From: Lucifuga dentata
Lineage: Eukaryota; Chordata; Actinopteri; Ophidiiformes; Bythitidae
Direction of reading: 5' to 3'
Length of the DNA stretch: 64,000 bases
Assembly: GCA_014773175.1 (NCBI GenBank)
Contig: VXCM01003333.1
Coordinates: forward strand, 33,856 to 97,855
Within the stretch, counting starts at the first letter, position 1. The number at the start of each line of letters is the position of its first letter. Position numbers and translations under genes: made by a program. Positions 63,301 to 64,000 of this stretch are shown piece after piece. A model generated the notes under the pieces. The model saw only the letters and a program-made list of their open reading frames with translations, did no database searches and was not told the origin of the DNA.

Positions 63301-63386
63301 CATTTGCACTCAGAGTTTGAGCAGATCATTGAGAACAGGACCATCGTTACACACTGTAGCGTAACTCTGCTGCTGCCCAAGTCACT
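54246..63386 (+). CDS. Zinc-finger/VWA protein, 'circularly permutated Ras 1'-like, 5' part
   Basis: Fourteen exons splice in frame to about 584 aa and continue past the window. Order: short N-terminus, two to three proline-rich exons (LLPPINW, LLPPHM and APPLPPRP repeated at exon starts), a CSQC...CYFC zinc finger, then a vWA domain with a complete MIDAS (DISGSMS, SGTTALG, CTDGK). The zinc finger followed by vWA resembles the Sec23/Sec24 core of COPII coats, and the overall make-up resembles fish proteins annotated as circularly permutated Ras protein 1. No Ras-type P-loop was seen in the exons present, so that name is tentative; a GTPase part could lie off the right edge. Function in animals is not known to me. 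Confidence 0.72.
55004..55333 (+). CDS. VWA gene exon 2 (proline-rich), artificially duplicated
   Basis: Phase 1 in and 1 out. It encodes ALLPPINWQRPRIPPPPPPP, then ATSAEVKTQKSLLSTN and onward to APRKT. The 65-bp stretch 55027-55091 is repeated exactly after the n at 55092, so the second polyproline run is an assembly artefact. Removing 66 bp keeps the frame and leaves 264 bp. The acceptor is TGCCTTTTAG and the donor GTGCTG. Confidence 0.75.
55442..55678 (+). CDS. VWA gene exon 3
   Basis: 237 bp, phase 1 to 1. It encodes ALLPPHMRPAANIRSRSDFH, SSNTEAFTYDLPKDTLDLNA and SYNIPESSRGEVMLPGDS. The acceptor is CATTTTTCTCAG and the donor GTGAGT. It is probably disordered, with no known domain. Confidence 0.75.
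55744..56544. mobile_element. TTAA-bounded miniature element, copy 10, with nested insert
   Basis: Starts TTAAGGGACCATAGCGATG and ends CCGGTGTGGTCCTTTAA (divergent subfamily). A foreign L2/CR1-type tail (56345-56456) sits inside it, so the element predates that insertion. Confidence 0.65.
56345..56456 (+). mobile_element. L2/CR1-type LINE or SINE 3' tail
   Basis: Contains GGTGACCTGTCCAGGGTGAA, CTGGGATAGGCTCCAGCCCC and GTAGAAAATGGATGGATGG. This is the very common teleost non-LTR 3' end with a GGAT repeat tail. It is only a fragment. Confidence 0.7.
56594..56728 (+). CDS. VWA gene exon 4 (proline-rich)
   Basis: 135 bp, phase 1 to 1, after CATCTCAAACGTCAG. It encodes APPLPPRPSFMKSMPLYVVV and then SSPFSQKSTSAPPPHPAPA, before GTAAAG. 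The frame is open only in this phase and continues the ALLPP pattern of exons 2 and 3. It begins 50 bp after a TTAA element, and may be alternative. Confidence 0.6.
56823..56903 (+). CDS. VWA gene exon 5
   Basis: 81 bp, phase 1 to 1. It encodes GSADKGPLPGNPNVILVSLG and KLLSEET. The acceptor is CGTTCCCATCACAG and the donor GTTAGT. Confidence 0.75.
57026..57099 (+). CDS. VWA gene exon 6 (zinc finger, first CxxC)
   Basis: 74 bp, phase 1 in and 0 out. It encodes VQQIQHKPISCSQCGSVLDS and IYDNT. CSQC is the first metal-binding pair. The acceptor is GTGTCTTCCCAG and the donor GTAATT. Confidence 0.85.
57578..57763 (+). CDS. VWA gene exon 7 (second CxxC, MIDAS DxSxS)
   Basis: 186 bp, phase 0. It encodes VNICYFCQFRELTSPPSKPQ and then PLLLFCIDISGSMSITSQ. 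CYFC completes the zinc finger and DISGSMS is the metal-ion-dependent adhesion site loop of vWA. The donor is GTAAAT. Confidence 0.88.
57908..57949 (+). CDS. VWA gene exon 8
   Basis: 42 bp, phase 0: VVDGEQVVYKSHLQ. The acceptor is TTGTGAAAAG and the donor GTACAG. Neighbouring introns are only 144 and 90 bp. Confidence 0.78.
58040..58129 (+). CDS. VWA gene exon 9 (vWA core)
   Basis: 90 bp, phase 0: CVQDAVLQCVGRLSEQQPEK and RVGLITFNYQ. A second acceptor 9 bp downstream (TGTGCAG) would drop C-V-Q in frame, so both may be used. VGLITF is the central vWA strand. The donor is GTACAA. Confidence 0.82.
58179..58541. mobile_element. TTAA-bounded miniature element, copy 11
   Basis: TTAAAGGACCATCCCAGTAG to CGCCGGTATGGTCCTTTAA. 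Divergent subfamily; the left terminal repeat is partly deleted. It lies in an intron of the VWA gene. Confidence 0.7.
58697..58848 (+). CDS. VWA gene exon 10
   Basis: 152 bp, phase 0 in and 2 out. It encodes VAIYGFEDFPLRFLRGDELK, DKAYLKEAAASIPIPLPLSQ and TNNCLHKQILG. The acceptor is TTGCATCACCAG and the donor GTGAGA. Confidence 0.85.
58876..59342. mobile_element. TTAA-bounded miniature element, copy 12
   Basis: TTAAAGGACAATACCGGTAG to AGCAGTATGGTCCTTTAA, 467 bp, divergent subfamily. A further lone terminus (AAAGGACCATACCAGTG, from about 59513) lies just after exon 11 and is a remnant of a thirteenth copy. Confidence 0.72.
59404..59485 (+). CDS. VWA gene exon 11 (MIDAS threonine)
   Basis: 82 bp, phase 2 in and 0 out. 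It encodes LSESGTTALGPAALLAIAMA and SRHPGSK. SGTTALG supplies the MIDAS Thr. The acceptor is TTTGTTGGTAG and the donor GTGATA. Confidence 0.87.
59689..59819 (+). CDS. VWA gene exon 12 (MIDAS aspartate)
   Basis: 131 bp, phase 0 in and 2 out. It encodes VIICTDGKANTELGNLEVED and ending YQELGEYAANQ. CTDGKAN supplies the last MIDAS Asp. The donor is GTTGGT; the next intron contains the LINE. Confidence 0.87.
59896..59912. repeat. Target-site duplication of the LINE, left copy
   Basis: TTGTGAGATGATAGAAT (17 bp), exactly repeated at 63047-63063. It marks a target-primed insertion. Confidence 0.93.
59913..63046 (-). mobile_element. Full-length or near full-length RTE-type LINE, antisense in an intron
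   Basis: Non-LTR retrotransposon of 3,134 bp on the minus strand, bounded by a 17-bp duplication. It has a single long ORF, a very short 3' region and a 3' tail of AAG repeats in place of poly(A), which together fit the RTE clade. Element 5' sequence before the first Met (62930) is about 116 bp. It lies 93 bp after the exon 12 donor and 34 bp before the exon 13 acceptor of the VWA gene. Confidence 0.92.
59943..62930 (-). CDS. LINE ORF: endonuclease and reverse transcriptase, intact
   Basis: 995 codons without a stop or frameshift from the first in-frame Met inside the element. The open frame runs 261 bp further upstream into host sequence, so the longer version is not real. Basic N-terminus (GRRRRGGRRVRRQREKRK), then an APE-type endonuclease from residue about 61 (MRVGTLNVGTMTGKA, VQETRW, VIGADFNGHVG, VDYILY, and QHRMVV where APE has SDH). 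The reverse transcriptase has NYRGIKLMS, QYGFMPRKSTTDAVF, VDLEKAYDRVP, GLHQGSALSPFLF and the catalytic FADDIV. A C-terminal domain carries LRWFGHVQRRD and ends CGDP. It makes and integrates cDNA of its own RNA. Completeness and the low divergence of the copy at 25043 suggest recent activity. Confidence 0.93.
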   Translation of the reverse strand: MRIIPMTSIPDRSRPGLTTTAIGTVDLQGAGGNWATVGRRRRGGRRVRRQREKRKGKSLGMRVGTLNVGTMTGKARELADMMQRRKVDILCVQETRWKGSKARSLGAGFKLFYHGVDGKRNGVGVILKEEFVRNVLEVKRVSDRVMSLKLEIEGVMFNVVSGYAPQVGCELEEKEKFWSELDEVMQSIPRGERVVIGADFNGHVGAGNRGDEEVMGKFGIQDRNAEGQMVVDFAKRMEMAVTNTFFQKKQEHRVTYKSGGRSTQVDYILYRRCNLKEISDCKVVVGESVARQHRMVVCRMTLVVRKMKRTKAEQRTKWWKLKKEECCVVFREELRQALGGQEVLPDNWTTTANVIRETGRRVLGVSSGRKVDKETWWWNEEVQECIQRKRLAKKKWDTERTEESSQEYREMKRKVKVEVAKAKQRAYNDLYARLDSKEGETDLYRLARQRNRDGKDVQQVRVIKDRDGNVLTGARSVMGRWKEYFEELMNEENERERRVEEVTVVNQEVAKISKDEVRRSLKRMKSGKAVGPDDIPVEVWKCLGEVAVEFLTRLFNEILESERMPEEWRRSVLVPIFKNKGDVQSCGNYRGIKLMSHTMKLWERVVEARLRAEVSISEQQYGFMPRKSTTDAVFALRMLIEKYREGQRELHCAFVDLEKAYDRVPREELWCCMRKSGVAEKYVRVVQDMYESCKTVVRCAVGVTEEFKVEVGLHQGSALSPFLFAVVMDRLTDEVRQESPWTMMFADDIVICSESREQVEENLERWRYALERRGMKVSRSKTEYMAVNERDSSGMVRLQGIEIKKVEDFKYLGSTVQSNGECGKEVKKRVQAGWNGWRKVSGVMCDKRVSARMKGKVYKTVVRPAMLYGLETVALRKRQEAELEVAETKMLRFSLGVTRMDRIRNEYIRGTAHVRCFGDKVREARLRWFGHVQRRDSEHIGRRMLRLELPGRRPRGRPKRRFMDVVKEDMKLVGVREEEGEDRVRWRQMIRCGDP
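63047..63063. repeat. Target-site duplication of the LINE, right copy
   Basis: TTGTGAGATGATAGAAT, identical to 59896-59912. Confidence 0.93.
63098..63182 (+). CDS. VWA gene exon 13
   Basis: 85 bp, phase 2 in and 0 out. It encodes VTVSVLSIEGTDCRLDELGR and LADRTGGT. The acceptor is TTTTTCTTTTAG, 34 bp from the LINE target duplication. The donor is GTAAGA. Confidence 0.87.
63280..63386 (+). CDS. VWA gene exon 14 (end of vWA)
   Basis: 107 bp, phase 0 in and 2 out. It encodes VVIASPNHLHSEFEQIIENR and TIVTHCSVTLLLPKSL. The strand pattern after the vWA resembles the start of the Sec23 beta-sandwich. The donor is GTAAGA; later exons lie outside the window. Confidence 0.85.
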
Positions 63387-63453
63387 GTAAGATCTGTTCA
63401 GTGTATTATTTTTACACTTAAAAATATTCATATTTCTAAGTTTTAATCCAATA

Positions 63454-63836
63454 CAGTGGTTTTAAATTATTTTAACCTCTGAGAAAACCAAAACATCTCA
63501 GTACCACTTAACCAACTCTAAGAAAAAAACTGTGTAGAATAAGTGGGAAAAAGTATGTGTACACGTAGAGCAAAAGTAGATAGTGTACACATGCAACAAG
63601 TTACTATTCTCAACAAAATAATTCTGAATTAAAACATAATAATTTTTAAGCTTTAAAAAATACTCCATGTTTTAATAAAACCAAGTTAATTTGTGAATAT
63701 GTTGCGACAATAACACAGTTTCCTTAGATTTCAATTGTATTGATACTCTGCAGATATTTCTAGAGTCATCTGGTGTGCCACTAGGGGGTACTTCAAGTAC
63801 CACCGGTGGTACATGTACCACAGTTTGAGAACCACT
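63454..63836. mobile_element. hAT-like non-autonomous element, copy 2
   Basis: Left end CAGTGGTTTTAAATT, right end CACAGTTTGAGAACCACTA. The inner part CTTCAAGTACCACCGGTGGT matches the element at 53048. It is not autonomous. Confidence 0.68.
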
Positions 63837-63967
63837 AGTTAAATATATTATGTGGTATAATTTCCTGGTACATTAATTGAGATGAAACACTTTAATTCTT
63901 AAAAGTTGCTTAGCTCTCTTTTAGTTCTCTTTTAGTTTTAGCTCTCTTTATTGTTTTTAGCTTTATT

Positions 63968-64000
63968 AATTACATATATATACATATATATATATATATA
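63968..64000. repeat. (TA)n microsatellite at the window edge
   Basis: TA-rich repeat that runs to the last base. Confidence 0.85.

Overview
The window is vertebrate nuclear DNA, almost certainly from a teleost fish. Genes are split into short exons with GT-AG introns. Introns and spacers are full of microsatellites, Tc1-like, hAT-like and TTAA-bounded miniature transposons, and an RTE-type LINE. The exons read as fish-like versions of known animal genes. All calls come from reading and splicing the sequence by eye; no database search was run.

Layout (three host genes, all on the + strand): (1) About 1-12.1 kb is non-coding: upstream spacer or 5' intron of the first gene, with a TTAA-bounded element, two Tc1-like elements, a near-perfect hairpin and some AT-rich unique sequence. 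(2) 12.2-40.6 kb is a SHANK postsynaptic scaffold gene, best matched to shank1. It encodes about 2,270 aa in the order SPN, ankyrin repeats, SH3, PDZ, long proline-rich region with a Homer-type PPxxF motif, and SAM. (3) 40.6-46.4 kb is shank1 3' UTR/spacer and the likely pacsin 5' region. (4) 46.5-52.4 kb is a compact PACSIN/syndapin gene (F-BAR plus SH3, about 387 aa) whose linker is very short, basic and without NPF motifs. (5) 54.2 kb to the right edge is the 5' and middle part of a protein with proline-rich segments, a Sec23-like CxxC/CxxC zinc finger and a von Willebrand A domain with a complete MIDAS. It resembles the poorly studied fish family annotated as 'circularly permutated Ras protein 1'. 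It runs off the window.

An apparently intact 995-codon LINE (endonuclease plus reverse transcriptase), flanked by a perfect 17-bp target-site duplication, lies antisense in what was a 127-bp intron of gene 3. A nearly identical 5'-truncated copy lies in a shank1 intron.

Shank1 and PACSIN proteins are both synaptic or membrane-cytoskeleton adaptors, but their adjacency is only a position and does not show shared function. Many single 'n' characters mark contig joins: homopolymer ends, or exact unmerged duplications. Several hit exons: 19874 removes a shank1 splice acceptor, 37341 and 39684 break the shank1 frame, 48886 duplicates a pacsin donor, and 55092 duplicates 65 bp of coding sequence. 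They should be corrected before any gene model is trusted.
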